This document shows, in pieces, positions 7,519 to 15,169 of a stretch of 18,243 nucleotides of DNA. Position numbers and translations under genes: made by a program. The notes beneath the pieces were generated by a model that was not told where the DNA came from, did no database searches, and saw nothing but the letters and a program-made list of their open reading frames with translations. Positions within the stretch are counted from its first letter, which is position 1, and each line of letters opens with the position of its first letter. Source of the stretch: CAJQPP01 sp041747075 (GTDB lineage: Bacteria > Planctomycetota > Planctomycetia > Pirellulales > Pirellulaceae); assembly GCA_041747075.1 (NCBI GenBank), contig JBGTFW010000164.1, forward strand, positions 1 to 18,243, written 5' to 3'.

Positions 7519-7545
7519 CGTCGGGCCCGACGCTAGCGCGTGCGG
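7519..7545. repeat. GC-rich palindrome in the phzF/trpE divergent gap
   Basis: CGTCGGGCCCGACG (7519-7532) is a perfect 14-bp palindrome and runs into CTAGCGCGTGCGG. The composition resembles planctomycete extragenic palindromes. Only one copy is present in this window. As it lies between two divergent genes, a regulator site is a possible alternative. Confidence 0.4.
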
Positions 7546-7638
7546 TTTACGGGCGCCGTGAACGAATGCGTAGCCGCGGGGGGGCTTGACACCTTCGACG
7601 ACCCACATCGATCGTTGAGTTATTATTCCTTCCGGCAC

Positions 7639-9210
7639 ATGCCAGATTCCGTTCAACTCGAATCGATCACGCGCGAGATCGAGTACCGGGACCCCGTGTT
7701 GCTGTTTCACCATTTGGCGGGAGCAAGGCCGGGCAGTTTGCTGCTTGAGTCAGCGGAAATCGACAGCAAGCGACATTTGAACAGCTTTCTCATGACCCGC
7801 GCCGCACTCAGTCTTCGCTGTGAAGGCCGCCTCGTCACTGTGACTGCGCTGACGGACAACGGGCGGCGATTGCTGGAAGCTCTGGCGAGCCGGCTTGCCG
7901 CGAACATTTCCCGCGCGGACTTGCCGACTCGTCAAACGGCCTCATGGGCATTCACGACCGAGTGGCCGTTGCCCGACTCGTCCCTTGACGAAGACGAGCG
8001 GCTCGTGGCACCCTCCGTGTTGACTCCGCTCCGCGAACTGATTGAATGTGTTCGCGTGAATTCGACGATTCGCGAAGCGCTTTTTGCCGGAGGACTCTTC
8101 GGATATGACCTTGTCGAATGTTTTGAGCCGCTGCCGCCGGTCAACGGCATGGCGCAATGTCCCGATTACGTTTTTTTCGTTGCGGAGCATCTGATTCACC
8201 TGGATCACCAGGCCGAGACGGGACGTCTCACTGGAAGTTATTTTTACAATCGTCCCGACGCGGGCGATCGCCAGGCGGTTGAAGCCGAGATCGACGACGC
8301 CGCTTCGCGGTGCAGGAACCTCAGCTTGCTCGACCTGCCCCCTTGCGAGGCGGTCGACGATGAAGTTCGCGCCAATCGGTCCGATGCGGAGTTCGCGACG
8401 ATCGTTGAACGCCTCAAAGGCGAGATCATTCGCGGTGAAGTCTTCCAGATCGTTCCCTCGCGTTCATTTACAATTCGTTGCCCCAATCCGCTGCGCGCCT
8501 ACCGCCGGTTGAGGAAACTCAATCCTGGTCCGTACATGTTTTTTCTCGCGGACGAGGAATTTACGCTGTTCGGTGCATCGCCCGAAATGGCGATTCGATT
8601 TGACGCGGCGACTCGCCAGGTTGAGATTTGCCCGATCGCCGGAACGCGGCCGCGCGGCAAGCATCCCGACGGTTCGATCAACGCGGACCTCGATTCACGG
8701 ATCGAACTGGAATTGCGCTCCGACGCCAAGGAGATGGCCGAGCACCTGATGCTGGTTGACCTCGCACGGAATGACCTCGCGCGAATTTGCGAGGCGGGGT
8801 CCCGGCATGTCGCGCGGTTGCTGAAAGTGGACCGTTACAGCCACGTCATGCACCTGGTGTCTCGGGTCGTCGGCCAACTCCGGCGAGAGCTGGATGCACT
8901 TCACGCCTGGCAGGCGTGCATGAACATGGGGACGCTGACCGGTGCGCCAAAAGTCAGGGCGATGCAACTGATTCGCGAAATCGAGCGCGCGCGGCGCGAC
9001 CATTACGGTGGCGCGATCGGTTACCTGCTCGGCAACGGTGACATGGAGAACTGCATTGTCATTCGCGCGGCGCTGGTGACCGATCACGAGGCGCACGTTC
9101 AGGCCGGTGCCGGCGTGGTGTTCGACTCGGACCCCGCCTCGGAGGCTGCTGAAACGCGCAACAAGGCGGCGGCGGTCCTCGCCGCGCTGCAATCGGCCCA
9201 CCTGTCCTGA
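7639..9210 (+). CDS. trpE: Anthranilate synthase component I
   Basis: The enzyme makes anthranilate from chorismate, the first step of tryptophan synthesis, using ammonia supplied by the TrpG subunit. From the ATG at 7639 the product is 523 aa and lines up with enterobacterial TrpE from its first residues: a short N-terminus, LLFHHLAG, then LLLESAEIDSK (about 34-44), the tryptophan feedback site. The chorismate-binding domain has PIAGTRPRG (Ala334 where PabB has Lys), DLARNDLARIC, ACMNMGTLTGAPKVRAMQLI and GGAIGYLLGNGD. Ala334 and the LLES motif argue for TrpE over PabB. The frame stays open 33 codons upstream, but that part lacks similarity and includes repeat sequence. There is no clear Shine-Dalgarno. 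No trpG is adjacent. The gene converges on ettA with a 9-bp gap. Confidence 0.95.
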   Translation: MPDSVQLESITREIEYRDPVLLFHHLAGARPGSLLLESAEIDSKRHLNSFLMTRAALSLRCEGRLVTVTALTDNGRRLLEALASRLAANISRADLPTRQTASWAFTTEWPLPDSSLDEDERLVAPSVLTPLRELIECVRVNSTIREALFAGGLFGYDLVECFEPLPPVNGMAQCPDYVFFVAEHLIHLDHQAETGRLTGSYFYNRPDAGDRQAVEAEIDDAASRCRNLSLLDLPPCEAVDDEVRANRSDAEFATIVERLKGEIIRGEVFQIVPSRSFTIRCPNPLRAYRRLRKLNPGPYMFFLADEEFTLFGASPEMAIRFDAATRQVEICPIAGTRPRGKHPDGSINADLDSRIELELRSDAKEMAEHLMLVDLARNDLARICEAGSRHVARLLKVDRYSHVMHLVSRVVGQLRRELDALHAWQACMNMGTLTGAPKVRAMQLIREIERARRDHYGGAIGYLLGNGDMENCIVIRAALVTDHEAHVQAGAGVVFDSDPASEAAETRNKAAAVLAALQSAHLS

Positions 9211-9219
9211 CACGACGGG

Positions 9220-10896
9220 TCACCCCTGAACGAGTTTTTTGTACCGGAAGCGGACCGGCTCGCCTTCGCGGATTCCCAGCCGTTCGCGCCGCTGTTGTTC
9301 ATACGTCTGGTAGTTCCCTTCGCACCAGTGAACGGTGGCGTCCCCCTCGAACGCAAGGATATGCGTTGCGATCCGGTCGAGAAACCAGCGATCATGGGTA
9401 ATCACCACGACGCAGCCGACGTAGTTCAGAATCGCTTCCTCCAGCGCGCGGAGTGTGTCGACGTCGAGGTCGTTCGTTGGCTCGTCCAGCAGCAGGACAT
9501 TCGACCCGCGACGGAGCAATTTGGCCAGATGGACCCGATTCCGCTCGCCGCCGGACAGCACACCGACTTTTTTCTCCTGGTCAGCGCCGCGAAAGTTGAA
9601 GCGGTTGACATACGCCCGCGCGTTGATCTTGCGCCCGCCCATTTCCAGTGTATCATGGCCGCCCGATATTTCCTGGTAAACCGTCTTGTCCGGTTCCAGC
9701 GCGTCGCGCGACTGATCGACGTATCCCGGCTCGACGGTCTCACCGAGCCGTAACGTGCCGGAATCGGGTTGTTCGTCGCCGATAATCATGCGAAAAAGCG
9801 TCGTTTTACCGGCACCGTTGGGTCCGATCACACCGACGATCCCGCCTGGCGGCAAATTGAAATTGAGGCCCTCAATCAACTTGCGGTCCCCGTAACCCTT
9901 GGACAGGTTCTCGGCGACGATCACGGTGTCGCCAAGGTGCTTGCCGGGCGGAATCTGGATTTCGAATTCGTCAGATTGTTCCGTAAACCTCTCGGCTGCC
10001 ATTTTTTCGTAAGCGGCAATTCGGGCCTTGCTCTTCGCCTGACGGGCGCGGGGCGCCATGCGAATCCATTCGAGTTCGCGTTGCAGGCTCTTGCGCCGCG
10101 CCTCGTTCTGCTTTTCCTCGACGGCGAGCCGTGCCTGTTTTTGCTCCAGCCAGGACGAGTAATTTCCCTGAAAGGGATGGCCGGCACCCCGGTCGAGTTC
10201 GAGAATCCAGCCCGCCACGTTGTCGAGAAAATAACGGTCGTGCGTCACTGCGACAACCGTACCATGATATTCCTGCAGCGTCCGTTCAAGCCACAACACG
10301 CTGTCAGCGTCCAGATGGTTGGTCGGCTCGTCGAGGAGGAGCAGGTCCGGTTTCATGAGAAGCAGCTTGCAAAGCGCGACGCGGCGTTTCTCGCCGCCCG
10401 ACAATCGAGCCACATCGGCGTCGCGCTCCGGCAAGTTCATGACCTCGAAGGCAACTTCGATTTCCCGGTCAAGTTCCCACGCATTGGTCGAGTCGATCTT
10501 GTCCTGGACGCGCGCCATTCGGTCATAGACTTTCTGCATGGCGTCCTCGGCGAGGTCTTCGCCACACCTGGCGGCGAGCGCGTTGTACTCGTCGACCAGC
10601 GCGCGGCGGTTGGCGACAGCTTGCTGGACGTTTCCCCACACGTCGAGCGATGGGTCGAGTTGCGGTTCCTGCGAGAGAAATCCGCTGGTGAATCCGTCGG
10701 TCAGCCGCGCCTCGCCGTCAAAATCGCGGTCGAGACCCGCCATGATTCTCAGCAGCGTGCTCTTTCCCGATCCGTTGCGTCCGAGCACGCCGATTTTCGC
10801 GCCGGGAAAGAAGGAGAGCCAGATGTCGTTAAGGACGACGCGCTGCCCGTGCTTTTTCACCAGCCCGGTCATCGTGAAGATATATTGCTTGCTCAT
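9220..10896 (-). CDS. ettA: Energy-dependent translational throttle protein EttA (ABC-F)
   Basis: The 558-aa product is a duplicated ABC ATPase of the ABC-F type with no membrane domain. It binds the ribosomal E site and gates the move into elongation according to ATP/ADP level. Domain 1 has Walker A GRNGSGKST (39-47), signature LSGGEKRR (from 165) and Walker B ending in Asp189-Glu190. Domain 2 has GPNGAGKTT (358-366), LSGGERNR (from 447) and Asp471-Glu472. The arm insertion (about 95-140) and the basic linker (about 250-300, ending WIRMAPRARQAKSKARI) are the EttA-type arrangement, and the full length matches EttA. It starts 15 bp after guaA on the same strand with no visible Shine-Dalgarno, so co-transcription with guaA is likely. 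Confidence 0.96.
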   Translation of the reverse strand: MSKQYIFTMTGLVKKHGQRVVLNDIWLSFFPGAKIGVLGRNGSGKSTLLRIMAGLDRDFDGEARLTDGFTSGFLSQEPQLDPSLDVWGNVQQAVANRRALVDEYNALAARCGEDLAEDAMQKVYDRMARVQDKIDSTNAWELDREIEVAFEVMNLPERDADVARLSGGEKRRVALCKLLLMKPDLLLLDEPTNHLDADSVLWLERTLQEYHGTVVAVTHDRYFLDNVAGWILELDRGAGHPFQGNYSSWLEQKQARLAVEEKQNEARRKSLQRELEWIRMAPRARQAKSKARIAAYEKMAAERFTEQSDEFEIQIPPGKHLGDTVIVAENLSKGYGDRKLIEGLNFNLPPGGIVGVIGPNGAGKTTLFRMIIGDEQPDSGTLRLGETVEPGYVDQSRDALEPDKTVYQEISGGHDTLEMGGRKINARAYVNRFNFRGADQEKKVGVLSGGERNRVHLAKLLRRGSNVLLLDEPTNDLDVDTLRALEEAILNYVGCVVVITHDRWFLDRIATHILAFEGDATVHWCEGNYQTYEQQRRERLGIREGEPVRFRYKKLVQG

Positions 10897-10911
10897 GAAG
10901 ATTCAATTTGA

Positions 10912-12495
10912 TTATTCCCACTCGATCGTCGCGGGCGGCTTGCTGCTGATGTCGTAGCAAACCCGATTGATGCCCGCGACTTCGTTAATGATTCGCGTCG
11001 ACAGCCGCGCGAGCAAATCCCATGGGAGCCGCGTCCAGTCCGCCGTCATGAAATCGTCGGTATCGACGCAGCGAATGGCCGCCACGTTTTCGTAGGTCCG
11101 CTCGTCGCCCATCACGCCGACGCTGCGGATGGGCAGGAGCACGATAAAGACCTGCGACGTCTTGCGATAGAGGCCCGCCGCATGAATTTCCTCAATCAGG
11201 ATCGCGTCCGCTTCGCGAAGGATTTCCAGCCGTTCATCGGTGACGTCGCCAAGACAGCGCACGGCGAGACCTGGTCCGGGGAAGGGGTGCCGCCAAACGA
11301 TCGATTCGGGCAAGCCGAGTTCCAGTCCGAGCCGCCGCACTTCGTCCTTGAACAGGTCGCGAAGCGGTTCAATCAACTCGAACCCGTGCTCGTCCGGGAG
11401 GCCGCCGACGTTGTGATGGATCTTGATGGTCGCCGCGGGTCCATCGGCGGCGGCCCCGCTTTCGATGACGTCCGGGTAAAGGGTCCCTTGCGCGAGGAAC
11501 CTCGCCCCCTCGATACCGAGCGCGGCCTCGCGAAAGCAATCGATAAACGTGTGTCCGATGCGGCGGCGTTTTTCCTGCGGTTCCTCAACACCCGCCAGCG
11601 CCTTGAGAAACCGCTCTCGCGCGTCGATCACCCGCAAGTCGGTCTGGAAATGTCCCGTGAACTCGGAGACGACGGATTCCAGTTCGTTTTTGCGCAGCAG
11701 GCCATTGTCAACGAGGATGCACGTCAGTTGTGTCCCCACCGCGCGATAGAGCAGCGCCGCGACGACCGATGAATCGACGCCCCCGGAAAGCCCGCAAATG
11801 ACGCGATCGTCACCGATGCGGTTGCGAAGTTCGACCACGGCCGCTTCCGCGAAATCCGAAATGTTCCAGCGTCCCTCGCATTGGCAAATCGACTTGAGAA
11901 AGTTATCGAGCAGTCGGCCGCCCCGCGGAGTGTGCGTGACTTCCGGGTGGAACTGCAATCCATACAGGGGTCTCGAAACATGGCGGACGGCCGCGATGGG
12001 ACATGTCGGCGTCCGGGCGAGCGTTAGAAAATCGTCCGAGACGGAATGAACCTGATCCCCGTGGCTCATCCAGACCTCGTTTTCCGCCTCCCATCCGGCG
12101 AGCAACTCGTCGCGACTGGTGACCGTACAGATCGCGCGTCCGAACTCGCGAGTCGACGTACTTTCGACGCGCCCCCCCATCGCGTCGCAAATCAGTTGCA
12201 TCCCGTAGCAAATCCCGAGGACGGGAATATCCAGGTCAAAGATATGAGGGTCCGGCCGCGGCGCGCCGGCGTCGTAAACGCTGCGCGGACCACCCGAAAG
12301 GATTAGCCCCCTGGGCTGAAGTTCGCGAATCCGGTCGGCGCGAATGTCGTGCCGGACAATCTCGCAAAAGACATTCTGTTCGCGAACGCGGCGCGCGATT
12401 AGTTGCGCGTACTGCGCGCCGAAATCGAGCACGAGAACGCGCTCGTCGGCCACGGAGTGCGGCAGGGGAACCGGATTGGGAACAACGGTGCTCAT
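10912..12495 (-). CDS. guaA: GMP synthase, glutamine-hydrolysing
   Basis: The enzyme amidates XMP to GMP with glutamine and ATP. From the ATG at 12495 the product is 527 aa, the usual size. The class I glutamine amidotransferase domain has the nucleophile Cys96 in GICYGM and the partners His183 and Glu185 in FHPEVTH. The ATP-pyrophosphatase domain has the PP-loop SGGVDSS (237-243). The C-terminal dimerisation domain has HPFPGPGLAVRCLGD and ends in PPATIEWE, as in most GuaA proteins. An ATG at 12504 would add three residues. The frame runs on upstream to 12582, but those codons translate the two palindromic repeats and should not be taken as protein. No Shine-Dalgarno is seen at either ATG. 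ettA follows directly. Confidence 0.97.
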   Translation of the reverse strand: MSTVVPNPVPLPHSVADERVLVLDFGAQYAQLIARRVREQNVFCEIVRHDIRADRIRELQPRGLILSGGPRSVYDAGAPRPDPHIFDLDIPVLGICYGMQLICDAMGGRVESTSTREFGRAICTVTSRDELLAGWEAENEVWMSHGDQVHSVSDDFLTLARTPTCPIAAVRHVSRPLYGLQFHPEVTHTPRGGRLLDNFLKSICQCEGRWNISDFAEAAVVELRNRIGDDRVICGLSGGVDSSVVAALLYRAVGTQLTCILVDNGLLRKNELESVVSEFTGHFQTDLRVIDARERFLKALAGVEEPQEKRRRIGHTFIDCFREAALGIEGARFLAQGTLYPDVIESGAAADGPAATIKIHHNVGGLPDEHGFELIEPLRDLFKDEVRRLGLELGLPESIVWRHPFPGPGLAVRCLGDVTDERLEILREADAILIEEIHAAGLYRKTSQVFIVLLPIRSVGVMGDERTYENVAAIRCVDTDDFMTADWTRLPWDLLARLSTRIINEVAGINRVCYDISSKPPATIEWE

Positions 12496-12520
12496 CGGCC
12501 GCATTAACGGAATCAAAACG

Positions 12521-12572
12521 CGTGGGACGAACTGCCAGTTCGTGGTTATCGTGGGACGAACTGCCAGTTCGT
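12521..12572 (-). repeat. Two tandem copies of the ACGAACTGGCAGTTCGT palindrome, guaA/M50 gap
   Basis: A 23-bp direct repeat occurs at 12521-12543 and 12550-12572. Each contains the perfect 17-nt palindrome (12527-12543, 12556-12572). On the minus strand each palindrome is followed by CCCACG, matching the TCCACG that follows the copies near 3 kb, so the element has a defined orientation. It lies between the divergent guaA and M50/HlyD genes. Confidence 0.85.
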
Positions 12573-12752
12573 AATGATGCAAGGCAAGGATTATACGAAT
12601 CGCCGACGCCGACTGCCAAGTCCCCGCTCACGCTCCGCCGACAGTTGAGTTACGTGAATTCGCGAGTGAATCGGCCTGTTGCCGAATGCGCCAATTTGCT
12701 ACAGATTCGCGCCGGTTCCTGTACTTTCCCTGCTGATTCCCCGCGCCGTGTT

Positions 12753-14990
12753 ATGGGCCCACTTTCATCGATCGTCGCCAGCTCAAGCCGACCGCTCGGA
12801 GTCCGCATGCGCGCCGACCTGCGATTTGTGCCACAGACGTGGCAAGGCCGGGAATATTTCGTGGCGCGCGATCCGGTGTCGCTGCGTTTTTACCGATTCG
12901 AGGCGGAGGAGTACGCGATCCTGCGGATGCTCGACGGGCGTCGCAGCGCGGACCAGGTACGGAGGGAATTCGCGGCCTGCTTCGCGCCGCAAAAAATCAC
13001 ACCGGGAGAACTTTTTCAGTTCATTGGATCGTTGTATCGTAGCTGCCTGCTCATTTCGGACGCACCGGGACAATCTCTTCGTTTGTTGAATCGTGAAGTC
13101 CGCAATCGTCGTCGCGTTCGCCGCGCGGCGCTTTCAGGCATTCTCGCGATCCGACTCCGCGGCTTTGACCCGGATGGGTTGCTGACGTGGCTGAACCGGC
13201 GGGTCGGCTGGATATTCAGTGGGCCGGCCGTTGCGGCTTGCGTTACGATGATGATTGCGTCACTGGCGCTGCTCATCGTGAATTTCGAGTCGTTTCAGGC
13301 AAGGCTCCCGTCGCTTGACCTGTTTTTCTCGGGCGGCAACTGGATATTGCTGGGGATCGTGCTTGCGACGACGAAGGTGCTGCACGAACTGGGGCACGGA
13401 CTGGCCTGCAAGCGGATGGGAAGCCACTGCCACGGAATGGGAGTGATGTTTCTCGTTCTCATGCCATGCCTCTATTGCGATGTCAGCGATTCGTGGATGC
13501 TCAAGAGTAAATGGAAGCGCGCCGCGATTGCCGCCGCGGGCATGTACGTCGAATTCGTCCTTGCATCGCTGTGCGTCTTTCTTTGGTGGTTCAGCGAACC
13601 GGGTTTCTTCAACACGGTGGCTCTCAACATCGTCGTCGTCTGCTCGGTGTCGACTCTCCTCTTCAACGCCAACCCGCTCATGCGCTATGACGGCTACTAT
13701 ATCCTGTCGGACCTGATCGAGGTTCCAAACCTGCGTCAAAAGTCATCGCGCGTGCTGGCGCGGGCCGCCACTCGATGGGGGCTTGGCATTGAATCAGCAC
13801 CCGACCCGTTCATGCCGGTGCGACACCGCTGGCTGTTCGCATGTTACAGTCTGGCCGCGGTGGCGTGGCGCTGGATCATCACCCTTTCAATTTTCTGGTT
13901 CCTCTATCGATTGCTCGAACCGTATGGATTGCGGCTTGTGGGCCAGGCAATCGCGGTGCTGGCGCTTTATGGACTCGTCGGAACTCCGCTGGTGCAATTG
14001 TTTCGGTTCCTGAAAACCCCTGGAAGAATATCCACCATGAAGCCTTCTCGTGCCGCAATCACCGCCGGCCTTGTCATCGCGGTCCTGGCCGGGATTCTCG
14101 CGATTCCTGTTCCCCACGAGATTCGTTGCGGGTTCGTCACCCAGCCGCGCGATGCGTCACCCGTTTACGTCGAAGCCGCTGGAGCATTACGGCGGATACT
14201 TGTGGAACCGGGCGACCGGGTGGTTGTCGGCCAGCCGCTGGTCCAGTTGGCCAGCCCCGATCTGGAAGCGCGAACCGTTTCGCTTGAAGGCGAACTGGCC
14301 ATAGCTGACGTGCGGCACCGGATCGTCGCGTTTCAGGCAAGTTTCAATCCAAATTCGGCGCGGGAAATTGAATCGGCCGAGGCGTCACGGGACGCCGTCG
14401 CGCGCCAACTGGAACAACACCGGCGAAACGTCGAATTGATGACGGTCCGCGCGCCGATTGAGGGAAGGGTGGTCTCCGCCGCGTGGACGGCGCGGGAAGA
14501 CGACGAACAATCGGGACGCCTGGCTGCCTGGTACGGCCACCCGCTGGAATCGCGGAACACCGGAGCATGGCTGGAGTCGGGCACGATCGTCTGCACAATC
14601 GCGCCCGAGGGAGAGGGGACCGAGGCAATTCTTGCGATCGACCAGTCGGACATCGAATTTGTCGCCAGTGGCAACGATGTCCGGCTGTGGTTTCGGCAAT
14701 CCCCGGGTGGCTTGCTTGAATCGACCATTGACGTCATTTCGCCGGTTGAAATGCGGTACGTGCCGCGAGGACTGGACAGCCGTCGCGGGGGAGACCTGCT
14801 CACGACGACCGACGAAGGAGGACGCGACGTCCCGGTCAGCACGACCTACGAAGTTCGCGTGAAGTTGCCGCATTGCGGGCCCTACGTCGAAAGCGGCGCG
14901 ACGGGTCTGGCACGAGTGAGAACGGGCCACCTGACCATTGGCCAGCGGCTGTGGCGGTTGGCGTGCAAGACCTTCCGTTTTGACCTGTAA
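12753..14990 (+). CDS. PqqD-like/M50 metalloprotease/HlyD adaptor fusion (putative peptide zinc metalloprotease)
   Basis: From the ATG at 12753 the product is 745 aa. Residues about 18-104 are a soluble PqqD-like winged-helix region (FVPQTWQGREYFVARDP... YAILRMLDGRRSADQV). The core (about 150-465) has seven or eight membrane segments and the site-2 protease motifs: zinc ligands His211 and His215 with catalytic Glu212 in HELGHGL, and NPLMRYDG (307-314) with Asp313 as third ligand. From residue 473 a periplasmic HlyD-like part follows: VEAAGALRRILVEPGDRVVVGQPL is a lipoyl half-motif, then a short coiled hairpin and a second half-motif (MTVRAPIEGRVV). This order matches the 'putative peptide zinc metalloprotease' group often tied to export of modified peptides, but no peptide, ABC exporter or outer-membrane partner is next to it. 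The ATG at 12804 is an alternative start; neither has a Shine-Dalgarno. Confidence 0.88.
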   Translation: MGPLSSIVASSSRPLGVRMRADLRFVPQTWQGREYFVARDPVSLRFYRFEAEEYAILRMLDGRRSADQVRREFAACFAPQKITPGELFQFIGSLYRSCLLISDAPGQSLRLLNREVRNRRRVRRAALSGILAIRLRGFDPDGLLTWLNRRVGWIFSGPAVAACVTMMIASLALLIVNFESFQARLPSLDLFFSGGNWILLGIVLATTKVLHELGHGLACKRMGSHCHGMGVMFLVLMPCLYCDVSDSWMLKSKWKRAAIAAAGMYVEFVLASLCVFLWWFSEPGFFNTVALNIVVVCSVSTLLFNANPLMRYDGYYILSDLIEVPNLRQKSSRVLARAATRWGLGIESAPDPFMPVRHRWLFACYSLAAVAWRWIITLSIFWFLYRLLEPYGLRLVGQAIAVLALYGLVGTPLVQLFRFLKTPGRISTMKPSRAAITAGLVIAVLAGILAIPVPHEIRCGFVTQPRDASPVYVEAAGALRRILVEPGDRVVVGQPLVQLASPDLEARTVSLEGELAIADVRHRIVAFQASFNPNSAREIESAEASRDAVARQLEQHRRNVELMTVRAPIEGRVVSAAWTAREDDEQSGRLAAWYGHPLESRNTGAWLESGTIVCTIAPEGEGTEAILAIDQSDIEFVASGNDVRLWFRQSPGGLLESTIDVISPVEMRYVPRGLDSRRGGDLLTTTDEGGRDVPVSTTYEVRVKLPHCGPYVESGATGLARVRTGHLTIGQRLWRLACKTFRFDL

Positions 14991-15006
14991 GTCCCCGCCA
15001 ACCGAA

Positions 15007-15102
15007 GTGCGAACCGTAGTGCGAACCGTAGTGCGAACCGTAGTGCGAACCGTAGTGCGAACCGTAGTGCGAACCGTAGTGCGAACCGTAGTGCGAACCG
15101 TA
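15007..15102 (+). repeat. Tandem repeat, eight perfect copies of GTGCGAACCGTA
   Basis: Eight identical 12-bp units run without a gap or mismatch from 15007 to 15102, and the start of a ninth (GTGCGAAC) merges into the palindrome that follows. The array lies in the convergent gap between the M50/HlyD gene and the secreted-protein gene, 16 bp past the former's stop. Frames crossing it give monotonous peptides (VRTV or RFAL repeats), so it is treated as non-coding. Confidence 0.95.
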
Positions 15103-15103
15103 G

Positions 15104-15122
15104 TGCGAACTGCCAGTTCGCA
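15104..15122. repeat. Palindrome TGCGAACTG-C-CAGTTCGCA
   Basis: A perfect 9-bp inverted repeat with one-base loop abuts the 12-bp array and shares GTGCGAAC with its unit. It is a TGCGAA-type member of the palindrome family found near 3.0, 5.2 and 12.5 kb. Confidence 0.85.
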
Positions 15123-15169
15123 GTGGAACCGGATTGCCGGTTACACCCGCTCAACGGCTGATCCAAAAA

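Noticed and set aside
7443..7638. Tryptophan attenuator leader upstream of trpE
   Set aside because: No short frame with tandem Trp codons and no terminator/antiterminator pair was found.
7639..9210. pabB (aminodeoxychorismate synthase) instead of trpE
   Set aside because: The PIAGT motif has Ala where PabB has the catalytic Lys, and the LLES feedback motif and full-length match point to TrpE.
5659..9210. A tetrahydromethanopterin or phenazine biosynthesis cluster (ATP-grasp, PhzF, chorismate enzyme)
   Set aside because: The three genes face different ways and are separated by repeats, the chorismate enzyme is TrpE, and no other gene of either pathway is present.
9208..9235. Terminator between trpE and ettA
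   Set aside because: Only a 4-bp stem (TGAC/GTCA) is present and no T-run directly follows it.
9769..10911. Plus-strand frame of 380 codons opposite ettA
   Set aside because: The minus strand encodes intact ABC-F motifs; this frame has none of its own.
15007..15122. CRISPR-like array
   Set aside because: The 12-bp units are joined directly with no spacers, and no cas gene is present.
14882..15166. Coding of a RFAL- or VRTV-repeat peptide across the tandem array
   Set aside because: Frames through it are open only because the unit is 12 bp; there is no ribosome site, and the array sits between two gene ends.
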